Source of the DNA: Pseudomonas sp. Irchel 3E13
GTDB lineage: Bacteria > Pseudomonadota > Gammaproteobacteria > Pseudomonadales > Pseudomonadaceae
Assembly: GCF_900187455.1 (NCBI RefSeq)
Contig: NZ_FYDX01000007.1
Coordinates: 248,001 to 312,000 of the forward strand
DNA length: 64,000 bases
Direction of reading: 5' to 3'
Both the position numbers and the translations under genes were made by a program. Below are positions 1 through 7,930 of the stretch, piece after piece. The notes beneath the pieces were generated by a model, which saw only the letters and a list, made by a program, of their open reading frames with translations, was not told the origin of the DNA and searched no databases. The first letter of the stretch is position 1. Each line of letters begins with the position of its first letter.

Positions 1-1236
1 GGCTGCTGGAGCGACAGGCTGGTGAGCAGGCGCAACCGGCTGTGCGGAGGCGATGGTCTGAGACGGCTGGATCGGCTGCGCCGGGGTCGGCGCCGGGCCT
101 GCTACCGCGCCCGCAGGCGGGGCGATGGTGGTCACCGTCGGCGGTTGCAGCGCGGTGTTGCCGGCAGGACCGGATTCTTCGCCCTCACTCATGCCGGCCG
201 CTTCAGCCAGCGGGCCGCGCATTACCGGTTGCGACTGGCCTACCAGCGGCAGTGGCATTGGCTGCGACGAACCAGCGAACTCGATCGCCGGGCCGCCATT
301 GTTCGACTGTGCATTGCTCGGCTGCCCCTGCCCCAGCGGCAGTTGCGCCTGCTCGGCGGGTGCGCCGGTCTTCGGCTGGTCGCCTTTCTTCGGCATCAGC
401 ACGGCGGCGCCGACAGCGATCACTACTACGGCAGACAGCGCCAGCACATGTTTCTTCGGCATAGAGAACCCCACAGATGGTCGCTTCGCCGTCGAGCGGC
501 TGGCGATCATGGCTTCGATCAAGGTATCGCGGGCGACCTGGTTGATGACCCCAGGCCAGCCGTCGGAGTTGTGGTGAATATCGACGACCTGCTCACTGGT
601 GAACACCTCAATGCCACGCCCCGCACCTTCCAGACGTTGCTCCAGGTACTCCCGGGTCTCGTCTTCGGTGTAGGGTTGCAGCTCGATGACATGAAAACGC
701 TCTTCCTCGATTTCCAGCGCTTCCAGGCCGGCGATCAGTGACGGCTCGCCGAACAGGAACACGTGGGGGCGACCTTCCGCGGTGCCCGCCGCCAGTTCCA
801 GCAACGCTTGGAGTGCCGACTCGCCAAGTTGTTCCGCATCGTCGACCAGCAAATAGACTTCCTGGCCGGTCAGGCCCAGTTGCACCACCTGGGCGAGAAT
901 CAGCGGCACTTCAGCCTTGGCCACACCCAGCGACTGCGCCACCTGGGCGAGAACGCCGGCCGCATCGCTGGCGCTGCGCGCGGATACCACCACGCTCTGC
1001 ACCGACTGCTTGTTGGTGCTGGCCACCAGGGCCTGACGCAGCAAGGTCTTGCCGGCGCCTTGCGGGCCGGTCACCACCAGCAGCAACTGGCTATAACGGG
1101 CGAGGTGGTGCAGTTGCCCCAGGACCGGCTTGCGCTGGGCAGGGAAGAATTTGAACCCGGGGACGCGAGCGGCGAAGGGATCGTGATTCAACTGATAGTG
1201 GCCGAGAAAGGCCTCGTCGGCATGCAAACTGGTCAT
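1..1236 (-). CDS. DamX-like AAA ATPase with transmembrane segment (partial, C-terminus off the window)
   Basis: The reading frame starts at the ATG at 1236 (MTSLHADEAFLGHYQLNHDP) and stays open to the left edge, so 412 residues are visible and the C-terminus is missing. An ExeA/DamX-type AAA domain comes first, with Walker A GPQGAGKT at about residues 57-64 and a Walker B-like VYLLVDDAEQL near 130. One membrane helix follows at about 258-278 (HVLALSAVVVIAVGAAVLM), then a Pro/Gln/Ala-rich periplasmic linker. Family members end in a peptidoglycan-binding SPOR domain, which would lie outside this window. The position directly downstream of aroB is conserved in Pseudomonas and enterobacteria and supports a DamX-type cell-division role. 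The exact function in Pseudomonas is inferred. Confidence 0.85.
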   Translation of the reverse strand, partial: MTSLHADEAFLGHYQLNHDPFAARVPGFKFFPAQRKPVLGQLHHLARYSQLLLVVTGPQGAGKTLLRQALVASTNKQSVQSVVVSARSASDAAGVLAQVAQSLGVAKAEVPLILAQVVQLGLTGQEVYLLVDDAEQLGESALQALLELAAGTAEGRPHVFLFGEPSLIAGLEALEIEEERFHVIELQPYTEDETREYLEQRLEGAGRGIEVFTSEQVVDIHHNSDGWPGVINQVARDTLIEAMIASRSTAKRPSVGFSMPKKHVLALSAVVVIAVGAAVLMPKKGDQPKTGAPAEQAQLPLGQGQPSNAQSNNGGPAIEFAGSSQPMPLPLVGQSQPVMRGPLAEAAGMSEGEESGPAGNTALQPPTVTTIAPPAGAVAGPAPTPAQPIQPSQTIASAQPVAPAHQPVAPAA

Positions 1237-1252
1237 CGGACTCTCATCAACC

Positions 1253-2350
1253 TCAAAGCTGGGCCACGATTGCGCGGTAATCCGCCGCCAGCGTGGCCTG
1301 AAGAATCTCTTGCGGATAGTCGTCGGTTACCACGGCCTCGCCCATGTGACGCAGCAAAACCAGACGCAGACGGCCATCGAGCACTTTTTTGTCCACCGAC
1401 ATGTGTTGCATGAACTGCGCCGGCGTCATTTCCTCCGGCGGTACCACCGGCAATCCGGCGCGCTGCAGCAGGCGAATGCCACGGTCGCGTTCCTGCTGAC
1501 TGATCCAGCCAAGGCGCATGGACATCTCCAAGGCCATGACAGTACCGGCTGCCACTGCTTCGCCATGCAGCCAGACACCATAGCCCATGTGCGTCTCGAT
1601 GGCGTGACCGAAGGTGTGGCCGAGGTTCAGCGTAGCGCGCACTCCGGTCTCACGCTCATCGGCACCGACCACGGCGGCCTTGGCGGCGCAGGAGCGGCGG
1701 ATGGCTTCGGTCAGGGCGACAGCGTCGACGTTGCGCAGGGCATCGACATGCTCTTCGAGCCAGCCGAGGAAAGGTTCGTCGCAAATCAGCCCGTACTTGA
1801 TCACCTCGGCCAGCCCCGCAGACAACTCGCGCGCCGGCAAGGTGCGCAGGCTGTCGGTATCGATCAGCACCGCGTTGGGCTGATAGAAGGCGCCGACCAT
1901 GTTCTTGCCCAGCGGGTGGTTGATGCCGGTCTTGCCGCCCACGGACGAGTCGACCTGGGACAGCAGCGTGGTCGGTACCTGGATGAAGTCCACGCCACGC
2001 TGGTAGCAGGCGGCGGCGAAGCCGGCCATGTCACCGATAACGCCGCCACCGAGGGCGACCACAGTGGTACGACGATCATGCCGTGCGGTGAGCAGGGCGT
2101 CGAAAATCAGTTGCAGGGTTTCCCAGTTCTTGAAGGACTCGCCGTCCGGCAGCACCACCGGCAATACCGAGTAAGCGCCAAGGGTACGGCTCAGGCGTTC
2201 GAGGTACAGCGGCGCGACGGTCTCGTTGGAAACGATGGCGACCTGCCGACCCGCGATATGCGGTGCCAGCAGTTCGGGTTGATCCAGCAGGCCCCCACCG
2301 ATGTAGATCGGGTAGCTGCGTTCGCCCAGTTCGACCTTAAGTGTCTGCAT
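1253..2350 (-). CDS. aroB: 3-dehydroquinate synthase
   Basis: This enzyme converts DAHP to 3-dehydroquinate, the second step of the shikimate pathway, using NAD+ and a divalent metal. The 365-residue product has the family length. It contains the nucleotide-binding [13 protein letters not shown] stretch, the [21 protein letters not shown] block and the metal-binding [29 protein letters not shown] region. I chose the ATG at 2350 ([18 protein letters not shown]) because it matches the family N-terminus; a longer open frame to 2419 adds an unlikely leader. It lies between aroK upstream and the damX-like gene downstream (16-nt gap), a conserved operon order. Confidence 0.97.
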   Translation of the reverse strand: MQTLKVELGERSYPIYIGGGLLDQPELLAPHIAGRQVAIVSNETVAPLYLERLSRTLGAYSVLPVVLPDGESFKNWETLQLIFDALLTARHDRRTTVVALGGGVIGDMAGFAAACYQRGVDFIQVPTTLLSQVDSSVGGKTGINHPLGKNMVGAFYQPNAVLIDTDSLRTLPARELSAGLAEVIKYGLICDEPFLGWLEEHVDALRNVDAVALTEAIRRSCAAKAAVVGADERETGVRATLNLGHTFGHAIETHMGYGVWLHGEAVAAGTVMALEMSMRLGWISQQERDRGIRLLQRAGLPVVPPEEMTPAQFMQHMSVDKKVLDGRLRLVLLRHMGEAVVTDDYPQEILQATLAADYRAIVAQL

Positions 2351-2450
2351 GTGTCCCCACAAAGAACAAAGGCGCGGGCTCGAACATTCGGCCCGCGCGA
2401 TAACGGATTGCCCTGTCACGGCATGACTGGTCGCCGAGGATAGTCATGCG

Positions 2451-2969
2451 CTAACGGGGCGGCAACTTCTGCAAGCGCTCAAGAATGTCCAGCACCACCA
2501 TGCGTGGTGGCCGCTCGTCGGTTTCGACCACCAGGTCGGCGATCTCCCGATACAGCGGGTCGCGCATCGTCAGCAACGCTCGCAGGGTTTCCTCGGGATT
2601 CGCGGTACGCAGCAAGGGGCGATTGCGATCGCGGGCGGTACGTCCCACCTGTTGCTCCACCGAAGCATGCAGGTAGATCACCCGGCCGCCATCGTGCAAA
2701 GCCTTGCGGTTGGCATCGCGCATTACCGCGCCACCACCGGTCGCCAGGACGACGCCGTCGGCAGCGCACAGCTCGGCGATCATGGCCTGCTCGCGGTCAC
2801 GGAAACCCGGCTCACCTTCTTTGTCGAAGATCCATGGGATATTGGCGCCCGTGCGCAATTCAATTTCCTTATCGGAATCCTTGAATGGCAGGCGTAGCTC
2901 TTTGGCCAGCAGGCGGCCGATGGTGCTTTTGCCAGCACCCATCGGCCCAACAAGTATCAAATTTCGCAC
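2451..2969 (-). CDS. aroK: Shikimate kinase
   Basis: The 172-residue cytoplasmic kinase phosphorylates shikimate at O3 with ATP. The P-loop GPMGAGKST is at residues 8-16, the shikimate-binding DSDKEIE region near 32-38, the GGGAV motif near 80, and the lid arginines in RDRNRPLL near 117-124. It follows pilQ by only 4 nt and precedes aroB by 100 nt, so it is probably transcribed with the pil genes as well as with aroB. Length and motifs agree fully with AroK. Confidence 0.97.
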   Translation of the reverse strand: MRNLILVGPMGAGKSTIGRLLAKELRLPFKDSDKEIELRTGANIPWIFDKEGEPGFRDREQAMIAELCAADGVVLATGGGAVMRDANRKALHDGGRVIYLHASVEQQVGRTARDRNRPLLRTANPEETLRALLTMRDPLYREIADLVVETDERPPRMVVLDILERLQKLPPR

Positions 2970-2973
2970 AGAA

Positions 2974-4242
2974 TCAATGACTCACAGCAATCGCCTGGTC
3001 ATTCATGATACGCGGAGTCAGGAAGACCAGCAGCTCGGATTTTTTCTCGATGATGGCGGAGCGACGAAACAGCCGCCCAACATACGGCACATCGCCCAAA
3101 AATGGCACCTTATCCTGCACATTACTTTTGGTTGTCGAGTACACGCCACCGATGACGATGGTCTGGCCATCAGCAATCTGCACCCGCGCGTTCAGCTCGT
3201 TCTTGCGGATTGGCGGCACCGTGCCCTGAAGATTGAGGTAGTCCGGCTCGTCCTTGGTGACCTTGACCTGCATGCTCACCCGCCCGCCGGGCATGATCTG
3301 CGGCGTGACTTCCAGCGACAGCGACGCCTCGCGAAAGGTGGTCGATGTAGCGCCATTGGCCCCCGATTCCTGATAAGGCACCTCGCTGCCCTTGAGAATC
3401 CGCGCGGTTTCCTTGTCGGCGGTCATGACCTTGGGCTGGGAGATGATTTCGCCGTTTCCGGACTTCTCCATGGCGTTCAATTCCAGATCCAGCAGCCGGC
3501 CATCGCCCACCAGGCCGAAGCCGATGCCTGACGTCGCCTTGTCCAACCCCAGATCGACGAAGGTTGGCGCCTCAGCCCCCACGGCTTTCAACCTGCCGCC
3601 CGCCAGCGAGCCGCCCCAGCGCACGCCCAACCCTCGCTCGTAGTCGACATTCGCCTCGACGATACGGGCTTCGATCATGATCTGACGGACCGGAACATCC
3701 AGTTGCCCAAGCAACTGTCGCAGGATTTCCAGCCGCTCCGGACTCTGACTGGTGATCAGCATATTGGTGCGCTCATCGACGCTGATTGCACCCCAGGGCG
3801 CTTCGTCCGGGCTGTCCTGCAACAGCGGCTGGAATAACGCGGCAATATCCGTGGCCCGGGCGTGATTGACCTGCAGCAGGGCCTGCTCCCGCAACCCGGA
3901 TGATGGCAGCCCCGCATTGTTCAACTCCGCCAGCGGCGCCACCATCAGCACGTTGCCCTCCAAGCGCTTGCCGAGCCCCTTGCTGCGCAGCACCGTATCG
4001 AGCGCCTGATCCCATGGCACGTCCTGCAAGCGCAGGGTCACAGAGCCTTGCACCGCGTCGCTGACCACCAGATTGACCCCGGTGAAGTCAGCCAGCACCT
4101 GCAACACCGCACGCACCTCGACATCCTGGAAATTCAGCGAAAGCGGCTTGCCGCTGTGACCTCCAGGCGCAGATACCGCGCCGACAAGGGGCGAAAACAG
4201 CACCAGCACGCATAACCCCAAGGACCTGAACATCCTGTTCAT
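2974..4242 (-). CDS. pilQ: Type IV pilus secretin PilQ, short form
   Basis: PilQ forms the outer-membrane gated channel through which type IV pili emerge. The product starts at the ATG at 4242 ([16 protein letters not shown]), which is preceded by a strong AAAGGAGA ribosome-binding site; an in-frame ATG at 4266 overlaps the upstream stop but lacks that site. It has a signal peptide, a secretin N0/STN-like domain (about residues 30-105, [20 protein letters not shown]), an N1-type domain and a C-terminal secretin core ending in [13 protein letters not shown]. At 422 residues it lacks the N-terminal AMIN domains that make PilQ of P. aeruginosa about 700 residues long. It follows the fused pilO-pilP gene. 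Confidence 0.93.
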   Translation of the reverse strand: MNRMFRSLGLCVLVLFSPLVGAVSAPGGHSGKPLSLNFQDVEVRAVLQVLADFTGVNLVVSDAVQGSVTLRLQDVPWDQALDTVLRSKGLGKRLEGNVLMVAPLAELNNAGLPSSGLREQALLQVNHARATDIAALFQPLLQDSPDEAPWGAISVDERTNMLITSQSPERLEILRQLLGQLDVPVRQIMIEARIVEANVDYERGLGVRWGGSLAGGRLKAVGAEAPTFVDLGLDKATSGIGFGLVGDGRLLDLELNAMEKSGNGEIISQPKVMTADKETARILKGSEVPYQESGANGATSTTFREASLSLEVTPQIMPGGRVSMQVKVTKDEPDYLNLQGTVPPIRKNELNARVQIADGQTIVIGGVYSTTKSNVQDKVPFLGDVPYVGRLFRRSAIIEKKSELLVFLTPRIMNDQAIAVSH

Positions 4243-4262
4243 TCCGTCTCCTTTCACGCTAA

Positions 4263-5144
4263 TCATCCCTCGGCCACCGATCCCAGGCGCAGTACGCGCG
4301 GGATCGGCCCAGCCGCTTCCGGCGCGATCAACTCGATCCGCCCCTCATCAATACTCGCTACCCGTTCCGGCCCCAGCAGATCACCCTCGCGCAGCGGATA
4401 AAGCACCTCACCGACCCGGACCAACGCCACCTGCCCTTGCTGGCCACGCAGATGCCCGACCATCGTCACCCCCGCCAAAGGCGCGGCCTCGCTCGCCAAC
4501 GGCTCAGCGGCCGTGAATGGATCACGAGGCTCCGCAGACTGAAGCATCGACACCCCAGGCAAGGTATCAACCAGCGCAGCGCGGTAAGCCTGAAGGCGCA
4601 GTTGCACAAGCAGCGGCCCGGAGGGACGGTCATCAGGTGCCGCCAGATGCAACTCCTGCAGCGCGACCAGCCGACCAAGCCCGGCAAGCCCCGAGAGAAA
4701 CCCCTGTAACGCCGAGTAGTCCCCCGTGGCCTGCACCTGGATAGGAAGTTCGACGTGGTGCTCCCGTGTCCTGGCGTCCTCGACCGTCACCTGCTCGAAC
4801 GTCAGCCCCACACCCAGGCGCGCCAGGTTTTGCAGCAGGCTCGCCAAGCCGTCGTCATCGAACAACTCGCGCCGATCACCCGCCAGTTCCGCCTCCAGTT
4901 GCCGCACCTGCTGCTGATGCGTTTCCAGGCGTGCCGCCAGTGCGGATCGGCCTTCCCAGTGGGACTGCGACTGACTGTGGCTAACTTCGGCCTGCTCAAT
5001 GCGCTCAACCAGACCACGCCCATAAATGACGAAGCCCGCCAGCGGAATGATCAACAGGCAGCCGCCCATCAGCAGCGCCTTCACTGGCCAGGAGTACTTC
5101 ACCAGCCTCGACCATACCGGCCCAGTACTCAGCGACACGCTCAT
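4263..5144 (-). CDS. PilO-PilP fusion protein of the type IV pilus alignment subcomplex
   Basis: The 293-residue product covers two proteins that are normally separate. Residues 1 to about 190 look like PilO: a short cytoplasmic start, a membrane helix (about 23-43, ALLMGGCLLIIPLAGFVIYG), a coiled coil and a ferredoxin-like region. From about residue 205 the sequence looks like PilP: EPRDPF followed by the beta-rich block LAGVTMVGHLRGQQGQVALVRVGEVLYPLREGD, cut here only by description. There is no lipobox and no stop between the halves. PilP is a periplasmic lipoprotein that binds PilQ, whereas here it would be tethered through the PilO membrane helix. The gene overlaps pilN by 4 nt (ATGA). 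Identification is from motifs and gene order. Confidence 0.85.
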   Translation of the reverse strand: MSVSLSTGPVWSRLVKYSWPVKALLMGGCLLIIPLAGFVIYGRGLVERIEQAEVSHSQSQSHWEGRSALAARLETHQQQVRQLEAELAGDRRELFDDDGLASLLQNLARLGVGLTFEQVTVEDARTREHHVELPIQVQATGDYSALQGFLSGLAGLGRLVALQELHLAAPDDRPSGPLLVQLRLQAYRAALVDTLPGVSMLQSAEPRDPFTAAEPLASEAAPLAGVTMVGHLRGQQGQVALVRVGEVLYPLREGDLLGPERVASIDEGRIELIAPEAAGPIPRVLRLGSVAEG

Positions 5145-5689
5145 GACGGTTCTACAGCCGCGGCCGGGCGCATGCTGACCACTATCTGAAAGCGCTCGCC
5201 CTGGCTGGACGACTTCACCTCCTGGAGGTCCGGAGCACTCAAGCCAGGTGATTGCCCCAGGTTGCGCAGCAGGTGCGCGACGTCAGTGCCCGAGCGGGCC
5301 AGCCCGGACAGCCTCAGTTCATCACCGGCCAGTTGCAGCCCATCGAGCCGGACCTGTGCCGGCACGATCCGCGTCAGGTGGTTCAGCAGTTCGGCCCCGG
5401 ATTGGCCTTGGCGCCGCAACGCCTGTAGTTCGTTGCGCTGCTCAGCAAGGGCGTCACGCCGGACTACCAAGCCTTCGACCTCAGCCACGGGGCCATCAAG
5501 CGCGGCAGTCTGTTCATCCAGGCGGCTGTTTTCCTTCAATTGCGCGCTCAGTCGCTGATCGAGCAGTCCGAAGACGACAACCATCAGCAGTCCGCCCAGC
5601 AGCGCCGCCGCCAGCAACCCGTATTGAAAGGTGCGGATCGCCCGCTGACGGCGCCATTCCCGCCAGGGCAACAAATTGACCGCGTGCAT
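5141..5689 (-). CDS. pilN: Type IV pilus inner-membrane protein PilN
   Basis: PilN links cytoplasmic PilM to the periplasmic PilO/PilP part of the pilus alignment complex. The 182-residue product starts MHAVNLLPWREWRRQRAIR; the NLLPWRE motif is the conserved PilM-binding peptide. A single membrane helix follows (about residues 25-46), then a coiled coil (LKENSRLDEQTAALDG) and a small periplasmic domain. It shares one base with the pilM stop and overlaps the pilO-pilP gene by 4 nt, implying translational coupling. Confidence 0.95.
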   Translation of the reverse strand: MHAVNLLPWREWRRQRAIRTFQYGLLAAALLGGLLMVVVFGLLDQRLSAQLKENSRLDEQTAALDGPVAEVEGLVVRRDALAEQRNELQALRRQGQSGAELLNHLTRIVPAQVRLDGLQLAGDELRLSGLARSGTDVAHLLRNLGQSPGLSAPDLQEVKSSSQGERFQIVVSMRPAAAVEPS

Positions 5690-6597
5690 CAGGCGTATCC
5701 TCGCAGCGCCAGCCCGCAGGCCACACCCAGCATCGGCGCTGCCTGACGCAGATCGGCGGCCCCCTGCTGTGGCTCAAGCAACGTCGCCAGTGGGTCAAAC
5801 GGTTGCGTCACCACACCGAGGCGCTGCCGCAATTGCCCGGCCAGCCCATCCCAGTCAGCACGCGCACCCGCGAGCCAGAGCTGGTCCGGCATCGCACCCG
5901 GCTCACGCAGCAGGCACAAGTCGACAAACTCGACCAACCTCTCCAGTTGCGGCTCAAGCGGCACATGGCGCTCGCTGAACGACGGCGTGCCTTCCTTGGT
6001 GAATGCCTGGAACACCCAGCCATCCGCCTCCAGTTGCAGCACCGCCGCCAGTCCCGTCGGCTGGCGGCTCAACACCCGCTGCCAGGCATGGCTGTCGATG
6101 TCGACGATCCGCGCCCGCAAGCCGGCCAGGTCCATGACCGCTTCCATGCCGTCCAGCCACTCCTGGCGACAAGCCGTGAAGGCCACGCTCAGGAAGCCCG
6201 GGGCACCGGCAGATACCTGGTAATCGAGCGCGGCCTCTTCCACCGCGAAGGGAATGAATTGCTCGGCCTCGTCACGCAGCCGTTCGTCGATTTCATCGTC
6301 ATCGAGCTCCGACGGCATTGCCACAGCATGCTGGATCACCACCGAGGCCGGCACCGCCAGCGCAACTTCGCGACGACTCGCGCCGCTGCGCGCAAAGGCG
6401 CGCATCAAGGCCGCGGCGACTGCCTCATGATCAATCACCCGGCCGTCCACCACGGCACCGCGCGAAAGTGGCTCGACCGCCCAGCCTCGTACGCGAAGCC
6501 CCTCCTCCCGGCGTTCCAGTTGCAGCACCCTGACAGCGCAAGAGGCGATTTCCACCCCCAGCAGTGAACCGGCATCCCAGCCTGAGCGTCCAAACAT
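5689..6597 (-). CDS. pilM: Type IV pilus actin-like ATPase PilM
   Basis: PilM is a cytoplasmic actin-fold protein that binds the N-terminal peptide of PilN. The 302-residue product begins MFGRSGWDAGSLLGVEIASC, with the phosphate-1-like LGVEIASCAVRVLQL block near residues 13-27 and VDGRVIDHEAVAAAL near 50. It is shorter than the roughly 350-residue PilM of P. aeruginosa, mainly in the C-terminal half. It is the first gene of the minus-strand pilMN(OP)Q-aroKB series. The 124 nt upstream are shared with the divergent ponA promoter. Confidence 0.94.
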   Translation of the reverse strand: MFGRSGWDAGSLLGVEIASCAVRVLQLERREEGLRVRGWAVEPLSRGAVVDGRVIDHEAVAAALMRAFARSGASRREVALAVPASVVIQHAVAMPSELDDDEIDERLRDEAEQFIPFAVEEAALDYQVSAGAPGFLSVAFTACRQEWLDGMEAVMDLAGLRARIVDIDSHAWQRVLSRQPTGLAAVLQLEADGWVFQAFTKEGTPSFSERHVPLEPQLERLVEFVDLCLLREPGAMPDQLWLAGARADWDGLAGQLRQRLGVVTQPFDPLATLLEPQQGAADLRQAAPMLGVACGLALRGYA

Positions 6598-6705
6598 CCT
6601 GTTTCCTCATTTCCATCGAAAAAGCGAGAGCGTCCAGGATCAGGAAGACGCCACTGGCACCCTCCTGACTCCCGGTGCAAATCACGCGGGGAAGTGAAAA
6701 TTGCT

Positions 6706-6711
6706 TATAAT
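6706..6711 (+). promoter_or_regulatory. Candidate sigma-70 -10 element for the rightward (ponA) transcript
   Basis: A perfect TATAAT lies in the pilM-ponA divergent region. A TG pair sits two bases upstream rather than one, and no good -35 hexamer is visible at 17 nt. The likely start of transcription is near 6716-6718, only a few bases before the point where the foreign DNA (6722 onward) begins. This is inference from the sequence; a 5' end has not been mapped. Confidence 0.55.
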
Positions 6712-6955
6712 GCCCAGCGTTGTGCGACACGTGTAACGTGTCTCCCGTCCCAAGCTGTAGGGTCAGCTTGAGAGATTCCCAAAGGAATCAAATACTTGGG
6801 TATCCATCCCCTTGAACCAAAACCCGCCCAGAAGTCCCTCGCCTTAAAGGACTTGCCGCAGCGGCGGTGGCAAAACCCCTAGGTCGCTGAGCACTCGGAA
6901 GCGCGACTGCGGACCGATTTTATCGGTCTTGGAGTGCCATTCGTCGGAAAGTGAT

Positions 6956-7090
6956 ATGTACGAAATGAGTCAGGACACATTCGGCATCATTTGCCTCACT
7001 AGCCTCCTAATCTTTTGCTTAGGGCTGGCAACGTGGGCCAACTGGTCAGAGGTCAAGAAACGCTTCAAACGGTCACCTCCACGACACTAA
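6956..7090 (+). CDS. Predicted 44-residue single-pass membrane peptide, function unknown
   Basis: The ATG at 6956 is preceded by GGAAAGTG at a suitable distance. The product begins MYEMSQDTFGIICLTSLL, carries one hydrophobic helix (about residues 9-27), then a Trp pair and a strongly basic tail (KKRFKRSPPRH). A hydrophobic helix with a basic tail resembles small membrane peptides, including type I toxins, but I recognise no family. Structured sequence with hairpins lies on both sides. The ORF is short and could be non-coding by chance; the start signal and amphipathic design argue mildly for expression. Confidence 0.4.
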   Translation: MYEMSQDTFGIICLTSLLIFCLGLATWANWSEVKKRFKRSPPRH

Positions 7091-7119
7091 CTCAAGCCCT
7101 TGCGGCTTCAACCCTCGCG

Positions 7120-7167
7120 GGAGAAATCCCCGCTGGGGTTTCTCCTGCCTCAAAACAGGAGTAACCC
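7120..7167 (+). promoter_or_regulatory. Two mutually exclusive hairpins after the 44-residue ORF
   Basis: Hairpin A pairs GGAGAAA (7120-7126) with TTTCTCC (7139-7145) and CCCC (7128-7131) with GGGG (7135-7138), with one bulged T. Hairpin B pairs GGGTT (7136-7140) and CTCCTG (7142-7147) with CAGGAG (7156-7161) and AACCC (7163-7167). The two share bases 7136-7145 and cannot form together, as in attenuators. No clear U-tract follows either, so a classical intrinsic terminator is not shown. Confidence 0.4.
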
Positions 7168-7930
7168 AACCTAAGTGAGCCGCCACAACGGTCCCCACTT
7201 CTTCCAAACGGAGACATGAGCGAAAGCTCTGTCTGTCATTGTCCAACCATCGCTAATACAGGATGGCAGCGGACTCGTTGTGCGACCAACGGTAGCCTAC
7301 GACGGCGTGCATCACTAGTAATGGTGGTGTTCGAAGCCCGTCCGACAATGTAGCCCCCCTCCTAGGGGTGCCGCTCTCCTGCGAGGGAAGCGGTAGATAC
7401 TCGGAGCAGCACCGGGTTGAGGCGCTAGGCTGACTGGTATGGACAACATACGTGAACTGCTAATAAACACCGTAAGCATTACCAAGCCAAAACTGCTGTT
7501 AGGCTTGAACCAAAAGGTACGCGGTCGGTTATCTCCGTGGCGCTTGGGGATACGTCGCCTCATATGATCGCCGGTGAAAAGGCAGGTCCTAACCCAGTCG
7601 TGTGACAGATAGGGAACGTGGTAAGCCCGTATCGCTGCCCTTGGGCAGGTGAACCGTAAGGAACACTGTTGGCGGTGCGGGTATGGGATCGCAGAGAAAG
7701 CGAATGCCAGGCTGTAATGGCTTGGATAGGGGTTGGAACATTACCCCACGGGAAACCGGGCAGACTTCTGCGTGGTCTTCCGCCGCAATAACTCTGACTG
7801 AGACCGTCTCATTAACTTCAGGGCCTAGCTCCATTGGCCCTTGATAATCCTACCCTGATGGGGTGCATGCACCCCTCAGGGGGTACGTGCGCCTTCCGCT
7901 CGGGTGGTTTCACTTTGAGAGGAAAGCAGC

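Larger units (their letters stand above)
6722..7279. other. 558-bp segment of unknown origin between ponA promoter and group II intron
   Basis: This stretch is flanked by an 11-bp direct repeat, CGTTGTGCGAC, at 6718-6728 and 7276-7286. Its base use differs from the GC-rich neighbours. It is rich in short perfect hairpins: GACACG/CGTGTC at 6727-6743, AAGCTG/CAGCTT near 6752-6770, GATTCC/GGAATC near 6774-6790, GACCGAT/ATCGGTC at 6912-6928, GGAGAAA/TTTCTCC at 7120-7145 and AGAC..GAGC with a GAAA loop near 7212-7234. One short ORF (6956-7090) has a good ribosome-binding site. I do not recognise the element. It could be a small mobile or RNA element, or an insertion into the intron junction. Confidence 0.6.

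Noticed and set aside
7201..7240. Hairpin with GAAA loop as a second domain V
   Set aside because: It lacks the conserved AGC triad and the ACGTACGGTT side of domain V.
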